Source of the DNA: Selenomonadaceae bacterium
GTDB taxonomy: Bacteria; Bacillota; Negativicutes; Selenomonadales; Selenomonadaceae
Assembly (NCBI GenBank): GCA_029338835.1
Contig: JAQYBD010000041.1
Span: forward strand, 1-36,531
Direction: 5' to 3'
DNA length: 36,531 bases
Positions 14,946 through 23,407 of the stretch are shown here, piece by piece. Numbering within the stretch: position 1 is the first letter of the stretch; every line of letters starts with the position of its first letter. Under the pieces are notes generated by a model that was not told the origin of the DNA, ran no database searches, and worked only from the letters and a program-made list of their open reading frames with translations. The translations under genes and the position numbers were made by a program.

Positions 14946-16847
14946 ATGTTTATCTTTGCGCTCACGCACGCCTATCTGATTCCTCTCTTTCCCGCGCTGG
15001 CATTCCTGCTCATCGGACCGTTCACGCGCAACGACAAGAAACTCTCGGCCACAATCGCGATCTTCATGATGTCGCTGTCGCTCATCTTCTCTGTCTGCGT
15101 TGCCATAGCGACGCAGCTGTACGAGATCACGATGAACCATCCCTTCGTCATACAGGTGATCTGGGCTCATGTCGCTGACCTGCCGCTGACGATGGGCGTC
15201 TTCGTCGACCCGCTGACGGCCATGATGCTGATTGTCGTCACGCTCGTCTCGCTGCTCGTCTACATCTATTCGGCCAGCTACATGGCGGATGATCCCGGCA
15301 TGGGACGTTTCTTTGCTTTCATCTCACTTTTTTCCGCAACGATGCTCGGGCTCGTCGGCGCCGTGAGTTTCCTGCAGCTCTACGTCTTCTGGGAGGGTGT
15401 CGGTCTCTGCTCGTACCTCTTGATTGGCTTCTATTATGAGAAGGTCAAGGCGCGCGAAGCTGCAAAAAAGGCGTTCATCACGACGCGCATCGGCGATTTC
15501 GGGATGCTCGTCGGCATCATCATCCTCGCCGTCACGTTCGGCACGACAGACTTCCTGGAACTGCGCGCAATCGTGCCGTCCTATGTGATGGCAGCTGGCA
15601 CGACGATGATTACCGTCATCGGACTCCTGCTCTTCATGGGCGCGATCGGCAAATCCGGCCAGTTCCCGCTCCATGTCTGGCTGCTCGACGCGATGGAGGG
15701 ACCAACGCCGACGTCCGCGCTTATCCATGCTGCGACAATGGTCGCGGCAGGCGTCTTCCTCGTCGCCCGCGCCTACTTCATCTTCAGCGAGTCACAAATT
15801 GCGATGGACTTCATCACGGGCATCGGCACTTTCACGGCAATCTTCGCTGCCTGCATCGCCGTGACGCAGACGAAGTTCAAGAGCGTCCTCGCATACTCGA
15901 CCATCAGCCAGCTCGGCTTCATGATGGCGGCCGTCGGGCTCGGCGCATTCTCGGCGAGCATGTTCCACCTCGTGACACACGCCTTCTTCAAGGCGATGCT
16001 CTTCCTCTGCGCGGGTGCCATCATGCACGCACTCCACGAAGAGACGAACATCTTCCGCATGGGCGGCCTGTACAAGAAGATGCCGCTGACGTTCGTCTGC
16101 ATGGTCGTCGGCGTACTCGCAATCTCGGGCATTCCACCATTCTCGGGCTTCTTCTCGAAGGACGAGATCCTTGCAGCGGCGATGCACGCGGGAGGCCCGG
16201 TCTACGCCATCCTGCTCGCAGCTTCCTTCCTCACGGCGTTCTACATGATGCGCCTCCTGATCATCGCCTTCCTCGGGGAGAACCACAGCAAATACGAGGC
16301 ACACGAGGTCGATGCCTTCATGCGCTGGCCGATGCTCCTGCTCGCCGTGCTGACACTCATCACCGGCCTTGCGGGCTATTATGGCGGCTTTTCGCTATGG
16401 GTCAACGACGGCACGCCGGTGCATATGACGCTCGAACCTGCTGTCGCCGCCGCGGGTACGGCCATCTCGCTCGCTGGCTTCATATCGGCCTACATCGTCT
16501 ATGGCGTCGCGCATATCAGCCGCAAGGTCGCGCTGCGCCGTTACGGTTTCCTTTACAGCCTCGTCTACCACAAGTTCTACATCGATGAGCTTTACGACTT
16601 CTTCCGCCGCCGCTTCGTCTACACACTTGCCTATGCGCTCAACTGGGTCGACATCCACATCTTCGGCGGCATCATGAACGGGCTTGGTGCCTACGCACTC
16701 GGGACGAGTGCGCTGCTCGCCGCGCCCGCCAACGGGCAGGTGCAGCGGTATCTGCTCTTCTTCTACGCGGGCGTCGCCATCCTTCTTGTCGTGGCGCTCT
16801 ATTGGACGGTCCGTATCCTTTCGTATGCAGGAGGTGTTCCCGGGTAA
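14946..16847 (+). CDS. nuoL: NADH-quinone oxidoreductase subunit L (antiporter-like)
   Basis: This 633-aa distal pump subunit has about 16 helices and the long lateral helix at the C-terminus. It includes VFWEGVGLCSYLLIGFYYE (conserved TM5 Glu), GAIGKSGQFPLHVWLLDAMEGPTPTSALIHAATMVAAGVF split over the TM7-TM8 lysine and proton path, and HLVTHAFFKAMLFLCAGAIMH. Length is normal. The start follows GGAGGGG. Its TAA overlaps the nuoM ATG (TAATG). Confidence 0.96.
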   Translation: MFIFALTHAYLIPLFPALAFLLIGPFTRNDKKLSATIAIFMMSLSLIFSVCVAIATQLYEITMNHPFVIQVIWAHVADLPLTMGVFVDPLTAMMLIVVTLVSLLVYIYSASYMADDPGMGRFFAFISLFSATMLGLVGAVSFLQLYVFWEGVGLCSYLLIGFYYEKVKAREAAKKAFITTRIGDFGMLVGIIILAVTFGTTDFLELRAIVPSYVMAAGTTMITVIGLLLFMGAIGKSGQFPLHVWLLDAMEGPTPTSALIHAATMVAAGVFLVARAYFIFSESQIAMDFITGIGTFTAIFAACIAVTQTKFKSVLAYSTISQLGFMMAAVGLGAFSASMFHLVTHAFFKAMLFLCAGAIMHALHEETNIFRMGGLYKKMPLTFVCMVVGVLAISGIPPFSGFFSKDEILAAAMHAGGPVYAILLAASFLTAFYMMRLLIIAFLGENHSKYEAHEVDAFMRWPMLLLAVLTLITGLAGYYGGFSLWVNDGTPVHMTLEPAVAAAGTAISLAGFISAYIVYGVAHISRKVALRRYGFLYSLVYHKFYIDELYDFFRRRFVYTLAYALNWVDIHIFGGIMNGLGAYALGTSALLAAPANGQVQRYLLFFYAGVAILLVVALYWTVRILSYAGGVPG

Positions 16848-18403
16848 TGTCGTTTCCGATCCTTTCCATAATTCTCCTCACGCCGCTCGCGGCAGCAGGC
16901 ATCATCGCAGTGCTGCCGAAGCGCTTCCATGACACGATGCGCCAGCTTGCAGCACTCGCCATGATCATCACACTGCTCCTCACGCTCTTCCTCTATGTCG
17001 ACTACGACATGGCCGCAGGCGGGATGCAGTACACGGAATACGTGCCATGGGTCACCGATCTCGGCATCGCTTATTCACTCGGCATCGACGGCATTTCGCT
17101 GCCGTTACTCCTGCTGTCATCTGCCGTGGGGATTGCTGCAGTCTTCTCTTCGTGGCGCATCGAGCATCGGACGAAGGAATATTTCGTCCTGCTGCTCATC
17201 CTCATCGCAGGCGTGTCGGGCGCGTTTCTCGCGCGCGATCTCTTCCTCTTCCTGCTCCTTTGCGAAATGGTTGTCGTACCGGCCTACATCATGGTGCTGA
17301 TCTGGGGATCCTCCGAGCGAATCCCGAAATCCGAGGCGGCGATGAAGATGACGATTTTCCTGCTCGTCGGCTCCGCATTCATGCTCGTCGGTGTCATCCT
17401 GCTGTACGTCTACGCTTTCCCTGCAGGGATGCGCACCTTCGACCTCACAGCGCTCTCCATGGCGTCTGTCTCAGGCAGCATCCCATACGGCGTACAGGTC
17501 ATCGCGTTCTTGCTGCTGCTCGTGGGCTTCGGCTCACATCTTTCCATGTTCCCCTTCCATATCTGGTCGCCAGACGGCTATTCCGCCGCTCCGACGGCTG
17601 TCTCGATGGTCAATGCCGGCGTCCTCAAGAAAATCGGCGGCTACGCGCTCATCCGCATTGGCTTTTTCATCCTGCCGTTCGGCGCGAAGTTCTGGGCGCC
17701 GGTTATCGCCATCCTCGCGACAATCAATGTCGTCTACGCCTCCTATGTCGCGCTCGCGCAAAAGGACATCAAGTACATGATTTCCTACTCGTCGGTGTCG
17801 CACATGGGCTACGTCCTCCTCGGCCTCGCCGCTCTGGACGTCGTCAGCGTCACAGGTGCCATCGCCTACATGGTCGCCCACGGCATCATGATTGCGCTCT
17901 TCTTCTCACAGGTCGGCTACGTCTACGACATGACGGATGCTCGCTCGACAGATGACCTCTGGGGACTCGCGCACTATATGCCGCATATAACGACAGGCTT
18001 CATGCTCGCAGGGCTCTGCGCCCTAGGACTGCCAGGTCTCATTGGCTTCATCCCGGAGTTTACGATCTTCGTCGGTGCCTTTCGCGAATTCCCCGCGCTC
18101 ACGGTCATCTCTGTCTTCGGCATCATCTTCACGGCGTTCTACGTTTTGCGGATGTTGGCGAAAGTGCTGTTCGGCCGACGCATCGCCGCTTTCGAAGGCA
18201 TTCCGGACGAACGCCATACGGACGTCGTCCCGCTGGTGGTCCTCGGTGTTTTCCTCATCGGGTTTGGTATCTTCCCCAGCCTGCTGATGGATATGGTAAG
18301 CAGCGGCGTCGAGCCGCTCCGCCCGCTCTTCGACCTTGTCCGTGATGCGCCGATGATTTCCCTTTTGCAAGGGGTACCGATTTGGGGAGGTTTTCCGAAA
18401 TGA
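16847..18403 (+). CDS. nuoM: NADH-quinone oxidoreductase subunit M (antiporter-like)
   Basis: This 518-aa antiporter-like pump subunit has about 14 helices. Visible features are FLLLCEMVVVPAYIMVLIWG (conserved TM5 Glu), the TM7-8 region FPFHIWSPDGYSAAPTAVSM and KDIKYMISYSSVSHMGYVLLG. The start at 16847 (MSFPILSI) follows AGGAGG and overlaps the nuoL stop. A 15-codon upstream extension is rejected because it lies inside nuoL. Confidence 0.96.
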   Translation: MSFPILSIILLTPLAAAGIIAVLPKRFHDTMRQLAALAMIITLLLTLFLYVDYDMAAGGMQYTEYVPWVTDLGIAYSLGIDGISLPLLLLSSAVGIAAVFSSWRIEHRTKEYFVLLLILIAGVSGAFLARDLFLFLLLCEMVVVPAYIMVLIWGSSERIPKSEAAMKMTIFLLVGSAFMLVGVILLYVYAFPAGMRTFDLTALSMASVSGSIPYGVQVIAFLLLLVGFGSHLSMFPFHIWSPDGYSAAPTAVSMVNAGVLKKIGGYALIRIGFFILPFGAKFWAPVIAILATINVVYASYVALAQKDIKYMISYSSVSHMGYVLLGLAALDVVSVTGAIAYMVAHGIMIALFFSQVGYVYDMTDARSTDDLWGLAHYMPHITTGFMLAGLCALGLPGLIGFIPEFTIFVGAFREFPALTVISVFGIIFTAFYVLRMLAKVLFGRRIAAFEGIPDERHTDVVPLVVLGVFLIGFGIFPSLLMDMVSSGVEPLRPLFDLVRDAPMISLLQGVPIWGGFPK

Positions 18404-19848
18404 TGACAGCCATGCATTTTTCCACAATCTCCATTGAGATTTCCATCGCGATCCTCCTCCTCTTCATCCTGCTCCTAGACCTTTCAAGGAAGCGTAAGGC
18501 GGGGCAGATGATGCCGGCATACGTGACAGCACTCGGTCTTCTAGGAATCCTCACGCTTGCCATCTCGCGCTATGCGACGGACGGCACCGTCCACTTCTTC
18601 TTCCAGGGCAGCTACGCCGTCGACGCCTACAGTCTCTTCTTCAAGATTCTCTTCCTCCTCGGCACGCTCTTCACGGTACTCTACGGGGCACGCTACGTTG
18701 CACACAAGGTGACACATACAGGAGAATTTTACGCACTCCTCCTCTCGGCACTGCTCGGTATGTGCGTCCTCGCATCGGCCAACGACCTCGTCACGGTCTT
18801 CGTCGGACTCGAACTCATGACGATCTCCTTCTACGTACTCGCAGCCATCCGGACGGACAATGCGCTTTCGACTGAGGCAGGCGTGAAATACCTCATCTAC
18901 GGCTCGGGCGCGACAGGCGCGCTCCTCTACGGCATCAGCCTTATCTACGGCATGACGGGAAGCCTCACCTTCGCTGCCATTGCGAAGAGCCCGGGAATCT
19001 TCCTCGGACTCGGCATCGCTGGCATGGTACTCATGCTGGCCGGCTTCTTCTTCAAGCTTTCCATTATCCCGTTCCACCTCTGGGCACCCGACGTCTACGA
19101 AGGCGCGCCTGCCCCCGTCACCGCATTGCTTGCCATGTGTTCAAAAGCAGCGGGCATCGCCGTCATGCTGCGCGTGATTTTCACGGCACTGCCACAGGCT
19201 GCGCCGATGTGGACTGATATTCTCGCGATATTTGCCTGCGTCTCGATGATCGGTGGCAATCTCATGGCATTCTGCCAGTCAAACATCAAGCGCATGCTCG
19301 CCTATTCCTCTATCGCGCAGGCAGGCTACATGATGTGCGCGATGGCGGCGGCAAATGCTGACGGGCTCAAGAGTGTCCTCTTCTACGCGGCCGTCTATCT
19401 TTTCGCGAACATCGCGGCATTCGTCACGGTATCGTACCTCGAAGACCAGCGTGGCACCGACCTGCAGGATGTGCGCGGACTCGCGCACTACTCGCTGCTG
19501 CCCGCGGGCTTCCTGATGATCGCACTCCTCACGATGGCGGGCATCCCGCCGACCGCTGGCTTCATCGGGAAGTTCTACCTCTTCACCGCTGCCGTTGATG
19601 CCGGCCTCTTCTGGCTCGCGGCCGTCGGCTTCGTCGTCTCGATGATGAGTGTCTACTACTACCTCATTGTCATCCGCGAGATGTTCCGCGACCTCGCGCC
19701 CGGGGAAAGCGCAGACGAGACAGCGCTGCGTTTGCCCCCGGCCGCAGTCCTCACGGGCCTTGCGGCCGTCCTCTTCGTCATCGCCATCGGCATCTGGGCA
19801 GAGCCGCTTTCCATCTTCACCAACCTGACAATCCTGCAAACCCTCTGA
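18400..19848 (+). CDS. nuoN: NADH-quinone oxidoreductase subunit N (antiporter-like)
   Basis: This 482-aa antiporter-like pump subunit is the last gene of the operon. It has about 14 helices with VGLELMTISFYVLAAI (TM5 Glu), FKLSIIPFHLWAPDVYEGAP (TM7 region Lys) and SNIKRMLAYSSIAQAGYMM. The ATG at 18400 overlaps the nuoM stop (ATGA) with GGGGAGG upstream; a second ATG one codon later is also possible. A strong bidirectional terminator follows 61 bases after the stop, and no nuoE, nuoF or nuoG appears on either side. Confidence 0.95.
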   Translation: MMTAMHFSTISIEISIAILLLFILLLDLSRKRKAGQMMPAYVTALGLLGILTLAISRYATDGTVHFFFQGSYAVDAYSLFFKILFLLGTLFTVLYGARYVAHKVTHTGEFYALLLSALLGMCVLASANDLVTVFVGLELMTISFYVLAAIRTDNALSTEAGVKYLIYGSGATGALLYGISLIYGMTGSLTFAAIAKSPGIFLGLGIAGMVLMLAGFFFKLSIIPFHLWAPDVYEGAPAPVTALLAMCSKAAGIAVMLRVIFTALPQAAPMWTDILAIFACVSMIGGNLMAFCQSNIKRMLAYSSIAQAGYMMCAMAAANADGLKSVLFYAAVYLFANIAAFVTVSYLEDQRGTDLQDVRGLAHYSLLPAGFLMIALLTMAGIPPTAGFIGKFYLFTAAVDAGLFWLAAVGFVVSMMSVYYYLIVIREMFRDLAPGESADETALRLPPAAVLTGLAAVLFVIAIGIWAEPLSIFTNLTILQTL

Positions 19849-19908
19849 CTGGCAGATCCCAATCCTTCACCGGTCAGGAATATAGAAATATGCGCTGCCA
19901 GGCGCATA

Positions 19909-19951
19909 AAAAAGAGCGGGAGCCGCAAAATCTGCGGCTCCCGCTCTTTTT
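19909..19951. terminator. Bidirectional terminator, nuoN / hsp20
   Basis: GAGCGGGAGCCGC (19914-19926) pairs perfectly with GCGGCTCCCGCTC (19934-19946) around a 7-base loop. It is flanked by AAAAA on the left and TTTTT on the right, so it works in both directions. It closes the nuo operon and the convergent hsp20 transcript. Confidence 0.95.
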
Positions 19952-20002
19952 ATCGTTAGAGAGAGTTATGAGGGAAAGCTAAAGTAATGGTACCGGCTGC
20001 CA

Positions 20003-20446
20003 TCAGCCATTGATGGCAATGGTATGGCCTGCTGCGGACTGTTCCGTCAGCTTCGGCATGTGGACGGAGAGGACGCCATCCTTATAGTCAGCCTGGCATT
20101 TCGTCTCATCGATATTATCGATGTAGAACGAGCGGCTCATGGAACTCGTGCGGCGCTCACGGCGTACGTAATTGCCTTTCTCGTCTTTCTCATCGGCATG
20201 CTCATCCTGCTTCGTGGCAATGGTGAGATAATTGTCTTTATAACTCAAGGAGATATTCTCTTTCTTGAGTCCCGGCAGCTCTGCCATGAGATCATAGCTG
20301 TCGCCGTTATCCTTGACATCGACCTTGAAGTCCGGCGTCTTGAAGTTCGTCAGGAACGGCTCATCAAAAACGTCAAACAGACGGTCAAAATCATTTTCTT
20401 CTTTTGCGAGATCTTTACCGGATACAAATGGAACCAAACCAAACAT
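20003..20446 (-). CDS. Hsp20/alpha-crystallin small heat-shock protein
   Basis: This 147-aa ATP-independent holdase has a short N-terminal arm (about 1-40), an alpha-crystallin domain starting at FKVDVKDNGDSYDLMAELPG, the conserved LSVHMPK strand near the end and a short C-terminal tail. The start at 20446 (MFGLVPF) is chosen from GAAAGGGGA upstream and from family N-termini; the open frame continues upstream into a non-conserved leader. It has its own strong promoter with GGTCAAA repeats and an approximately 130-base structured leader, so heat-controlled expression is likely. Confidence 0.93.
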   Translation of the reverse strand: MFGLVPFVSGKDLAKEENDFDRLFDVFDEPFLTNFKTPDFKVDVKDNGDSYDLMAELPGLKKENISLSYKDNYLTIATKQDEHADEKDEKGNYVRRERRTSSMSRSFYIDNIDETKCQADYKDGVLSVHMPKLTEQSAAGHTIAING

Positions 20447-20580
20447 AATCAAAATCCCCTTTCTGCAAGCTTGCCTGAGCGGCACACCCGAAGCGGTGCT
20501 CGCTGCCCGGGAACTTTCGAAAAACAAATTCATGCGGAGTTCCGGGTTCCTTTCGGTTCCCTTCCCTCTGTACAATTCTT
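20447..20580 (-). promoter_or_regulatory. Structured hsp20 5' leader (candidate RNA thermometer)
   Basis: The leader between the -10 and the hsp20 ATG has several possible stems on the minus strand: CCCGGAACT with AGTTCCCGGG (one bulge), GCACC with GGTGTGC around a UUCG-like loop, and the palindrome GCAAGCTTGC next to the AAAGGGGA ribosome site. Small heat-shock genes are often controlled by such leaders. No known thermometer family motif is recognised. Confidence 0.35.
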
Positions 20581-20617
20581 ATTATAGCGCAAATGGTCAA
20601 AATGTCAATAGGTCAAA
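20581..20617 (-). promoter_or_regulatory. hsp20 promoter with CtsR-like GGTCAAA repeats
   Basis: On the minus strand a perfect TTGACA (20603-20608), a 16-base spacer and a perfect TATAAT (20581-20586) form a strong sigma-A promoter. Three TTGAC units recur every 8 bases across the -35. On the plus strand they read GGTCAAA (20595-20601), TGTCAAT (20603-20609) and GGTCAAA (20611-20617). The perfect heptads match the CtsR half-site, but the spacing differs from the canonical 3-base gap. Confidence 0.6.
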
Positions 20618-20630
20618 ACAGCAATTCATC

Positions 20631-20674
20631 AAAAAAGTGCTGTCCCGCCGCAAACAAATGAGGCGAAACAGCAC
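20631..20674 (-). terminator. Terminator after the PHP phosphatase gene
   Basis: Read leftward, GTGCTGTTTCGCC (20662-20674) pairs with GGCGGGACAGCAC (20637-20649), including two G-U pairs, and is followed by TTTTTT (20631-20636). It lies about 50 bases after the stop of the PHP gene and isolates hsp20 from it. Confidence 0.85.
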
Positions 20675-20721
20675 ATCTTGCTAGTTATGCGATTATCATG
20701 CGTTTGCTGCCATCCAGGAAA

Positions 20722-21489
20722 TCAGCAGGACTCCATCTGCCGGTTGCAGAACGTAACGATCTTCAACCCCAGTTCCTCTGTCAGTTCCCTTGCTGCGGCA
20801 AAATGACAAGCAACGGCCTCAGCCGTATGCGCATCGGAACCCAGGGTCACATAGCGTCCCCCCAGCTCCCGGTAACGCTGATAGACAGGCACGAGTTCCT
20901 TGAGCGCCCGGCGGCTGTCCAGGCGGCGTGTGTTGAGTTCCAGGACTGTATCCGTCTCCAGGGCCGCCTGCAGTACGGCATCGATGTCCTCACGGAAATC
21001 ACCATATGCGATCTCTGGATCGGCATAGGGCGCATAACGCGCAATATAGTCGATATGAGCGAGTACATCGACAAAGTCATGACGGCGGAGATTTGCGGCC
21101 ATCTGCTCGTAATAGCGATGATATACTTCGTTCTTCTGCTTGCCTGCATAAAAATCCGGATAGTAAATATCTTCGCCATCGAGAAGGTGGATGGCACCGA
21201 TGACGAGGTCAAACGGCACCTCTCTCACAAAGGCGGCACTGCGTTCTCTCGTCTGTTCCCACATGCCGATCTCCACGCCGAGACGGATGTTCTCGCCGCG
21301 CAGAGGCTCATATGTCCGCCAGTATGCCTGAGGATCAAAGGTAAAATCGAGATCTCCCGGATAGTCGAGGTCGAGATGTTCCGTAAATACAATGCCTGTA
21401 CCACGTTCCCGAGCCTTTTGCATAGCATCCTCGGCCCGCATCTCAGAATCAGCCGAGAAGACCGTGTGGCTGTGACTGTCAAAGATCAT
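20722..21489 (-). CDS. PHP-domain phosphoesterase, HisK-type histidinol-phosphatase family
   Basis: This 255-aa metal-dependent hydrolase of the PHP superfamily has ligand motifs DSHSHT (4-9), FTEHLDLD, the Glu of LGVEIGM, IGAIHLLDG, LAHIDYIARY and the C-terminal GSDAHT. The arrangement matches histidinol-phosphatases of the HisK/YtvP type, which remove phosphate in histidine synthesis. No other his gene is nearby, so the substrate is not certain. It starts at ATG 21489 with GAGGTGAG upstream and follows the TSCPD gene by 8 bases, so the two form an operon. Confidence 0.85.
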   Translation of the reverse strand: MIFDSHSHTVFSADSEMRAEDAMQKARERGTGIVFTEHLDLDYPGDLDFTFDPQAYWRTYEPLRGENIRLGVEIGMWEQTRERSAAFVREVPFDLVIGAIHLLDGEDIYYPDFYAGKQKNEVYHRYYEQMAANLRRHDFVDVLAHIDYIARYAPYADPEIAYGDFREDIDAVLQAALETDTVLELNTRRLDSRRALKELVPVYQRYRELGGRYVTLGSDAHTAEAVACHFAAARELTEELGLKIVTFCNRQMESC

Positions 21490-21497
21490 GGCTCACC

Positions 21498-21758
21498 TCA
21501 GCCTTTCTGTCCCGCTTCATATGCAGCCTGCAGGGCCTTTGCCAGCTGATCGGGACAGGATGTCGGCCGCGCGCCGCAAGTATTCCCCTGAAAACGGCCG
21601 ATGACAAAATCGATATCCAGGCCTTCGACGAGTTTTGAGATGCCCTTGAGATTGCCGTTGCAGCCACCCTCAAAGGCGACATGCTTGATGGTCTTGCCCT
21701 CGAGTTCCACCTGGATGTTGCGTGAGCATGTACCCTTCGTCTGATACGTATAGATCAT
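21498..21758 (-). CDS. TSCPD domain protein, TIGR03905 family
   Basis: This 86-aa small protein carries the defining C-terminal motif TSCPDQLAKAL preceded by FQGNTCGARP, plus GGCNGNLKGI in the middle. The TSCPD domain is also found at the C-terminus of some vitamin-B12-dependent ribonucleotide reductases, where the cysteines relate to redox or metal chemistry. The role of the free-standing protein is unknown. Four or more Cys residues suggest metal or iron-sulfur binding (inference). It is upstream of and co-oriented with the PHP gene. Confidence 0.9.
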   Translation of the reverse strand: MIYTYQTKGTCSRNIQVELEGKTIKHVAFEGGCNGNLKGISKLVEGLDIDFVIGRFQGNTCGARPTSCPDQLAKALQAAYEAGQKG

Positions 21759-21803
21759 ATGGATTTCTGCCTTTCTTCCCAGCAGGGAGTATGCATCAAA
21801 GAA

Positions 21804-23330
21804 TCAGTCTGCTTGTTCGTCATTGGCTATCACTGGGACGCGTGCCAGGATATAGGCCATGCAGATTCCCAAGCAGATGAGCCCCGTCAAGAGACCCAGC
21901 CAGCCGTTTGCCGTAAAGCCGTCCACGAGATACCCGAGGAAGCTGCAGGAAGCCACAACCGCAACATAAGGGATCTGCGTACTGACATGGTCGATGTGGT
22001 GGCACTGTGCACCTGCCGAAGCCAGGATGGTCGTATCAGAGATTGGCGAAGCATGGTCGCCGCCGACAGCTCCCGAAAGGATGGCTGCAACACAGACTAC
22101 AAGCATATTGGGGTCATTCGTCCCCAGTACAGCAATGGCAATCGGGATGAGAATGCCGAACGTGCCCCACGAAGTACCCGTGGCAAAAGCCAGGCCAACG
22201 GCCACCAGGAAGAAGATAGGCGGCAGGAAAAGGAGGATCGAGGCATGAGCGCTGACAATAGCGCCAACGAAACCGCCAAGATCGAGATATTCCTTGCTGC
22301 AGATACCAGAGAGCGTCCAAGCCAGGCAGAGGATGAAGATGGCTGGCGTCATGGCCTTGAAGCCCCAGCCGAAGCTGTCACAGAAGGCATTGAAGCTGAT
22401 GATGCGGCGCGGCAGATACAAGAAGCCCGTAAACACAAAAGCGATGAACGAACCAAGTACGAGCGATTTCGAGGAATCGCAGTTAGCGAAAGCCTCCGCA
22501 ACGCTCTTGCCCTCATAGATGCCACCCGTGTAAAGCATGCCGAAGATGCAGGCGGCAATGAGGACAAGCAGCGGCAGGATGAGATCGATCATCTTGCCAT
22601 GCCCCTGGTCTTCGCGCTTGATCTGGGATTCATCGGTATCCTGATACTCTTTCGGGATCTCGAAATGCTCCTTGTTGGCAAGGATGCTTTTGCCCATAGC
22701 CGCGAAATCGCGCCCCGTCCAGATGATGAACACCATAAAGATCATCGTGAGCCATGCGTAAAGGTTGAACGGGATGGTATGCAGGAAAAGGGCAAAACCA
22801 TCGATGGTCGTATCCTCCGGCAGAGAAGAACCGACGGCAGCCGCCCAGCTCGAGACCGGCGCGATGATGCAGATCGGTGCTGCCGTCGCATCGATGATAT
22901 ACGCAAGCTTAGTGCGCGCAATCTTGAACTTGTCCGTGACTGGACGCATGACCGTACCGACCGTCAGGCAGTTGAAATAGTCATCAATGAAGATGACGAC
23001 GCCGAGCAGAGCGGTCAAGAGGAGTGCGCTGCGCGGCCCCTTGATGGTCTTGACGGCCCAGTCGCCATAGGCCTTCGTCGCGCCGGAACGCGTGATGGCG
23101 GCCACGAGGATACCGAGGATGACGAGGAAAACAAGGATGTTGACGTTGCTGCCGACTTTATCGGCCATGACCTCAAACATCGTGAGGATGGCGGTAAGGA
23201 TATTGCCGCCCGTGAAGAGCAATGCTCCCGAAAAAATACCGATGATCAGCGACATATAGACTTCTTTGGTCCACAATGCCAAGACAATCGTGATGACTGG
23301 CGGGAGAATCGACCAGGCTGTTGCTGCCAT
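21804..23330 (-). CDS. nhaC: Na+/H+ antiporter, NhaC family
   Basis: This protein of about 508 aa has about 11-12 helices. Its features fit the NhaC/IT superfamily: IFIDDYFNCLTVGTVMRPV with acidic residues in a broken helix, DATAAPICIIAPVSSWAA, FATGTSWGTFGILIPIA and GAVGGDHASPISDTTILAS. It would exchange Na+ for H+ and link the Nuo/ATPase ion economy with pH control. Some family members exchange organic acids instead, so specificity is inferred. Start: an ATG at 23330 has AGTAGG 7 bases upstream, while an ATG two codons earlier (23336) abuts that site. It stands alone between rsmA and the TSCPD gene. Confidence 0.9.
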   Translation of the reverse strand: MAATAWSILPPVITIVLALWTKEVYMSLIIGIFSGALLFTGGNILTAILTMFEVMADKVGSNVNILVFLVILGILVAAITRSGATKAYGDWAVKTIKGPRSALLLTALLGVVIFIDDYFNCLTVGTVMRPVTDKFKIARTKLAYIIDATAAPICIIAPVSSWAAAVGSSLPEDTTIDGFALFLHTIPFNLYAWLTMIFMVFIIWTGRDFAAMGKSILANKEHFEIPKEYQDTDESQIKREDQGHGKMIDLILPLLVLIAACIFGMLYTGGIYEGKSVAEAFANCDSSKSLVLGSFIAFVFTGFLYLPRRIISFNAFCDSFGWGFKAMTPAIFILCLAWTLSGICSKEYLDLGGFVGAIVSAHASILLFLPPIFFLVAVGLAFATGTSWGTFGILIPIAIAVLGTNDPNMLVVCVAAILSGAVGGDHASPISDTTILASAGAQCHHIDHVSTQIPYVAVVASCSFLGYLVDGFTANGWLGLLTGLICLGICMAYILARVPVIANDEQAD

Positions 23331-23407
23331 TATCATACCTACTTTCTTTGCATATCATTAGTGTTACAAAAATATTCTATAACAAAACCGTCATACCAGC
23401 AAATATT

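Noticed and set aside
20595..20617. Canonical CtsR operator
   Set aside because: The heptads are perfect but their spacing (9 bases, or 1 base to the degenerate middle copy) is not the standard 3 bases, so it is reported only as CtsR-like.
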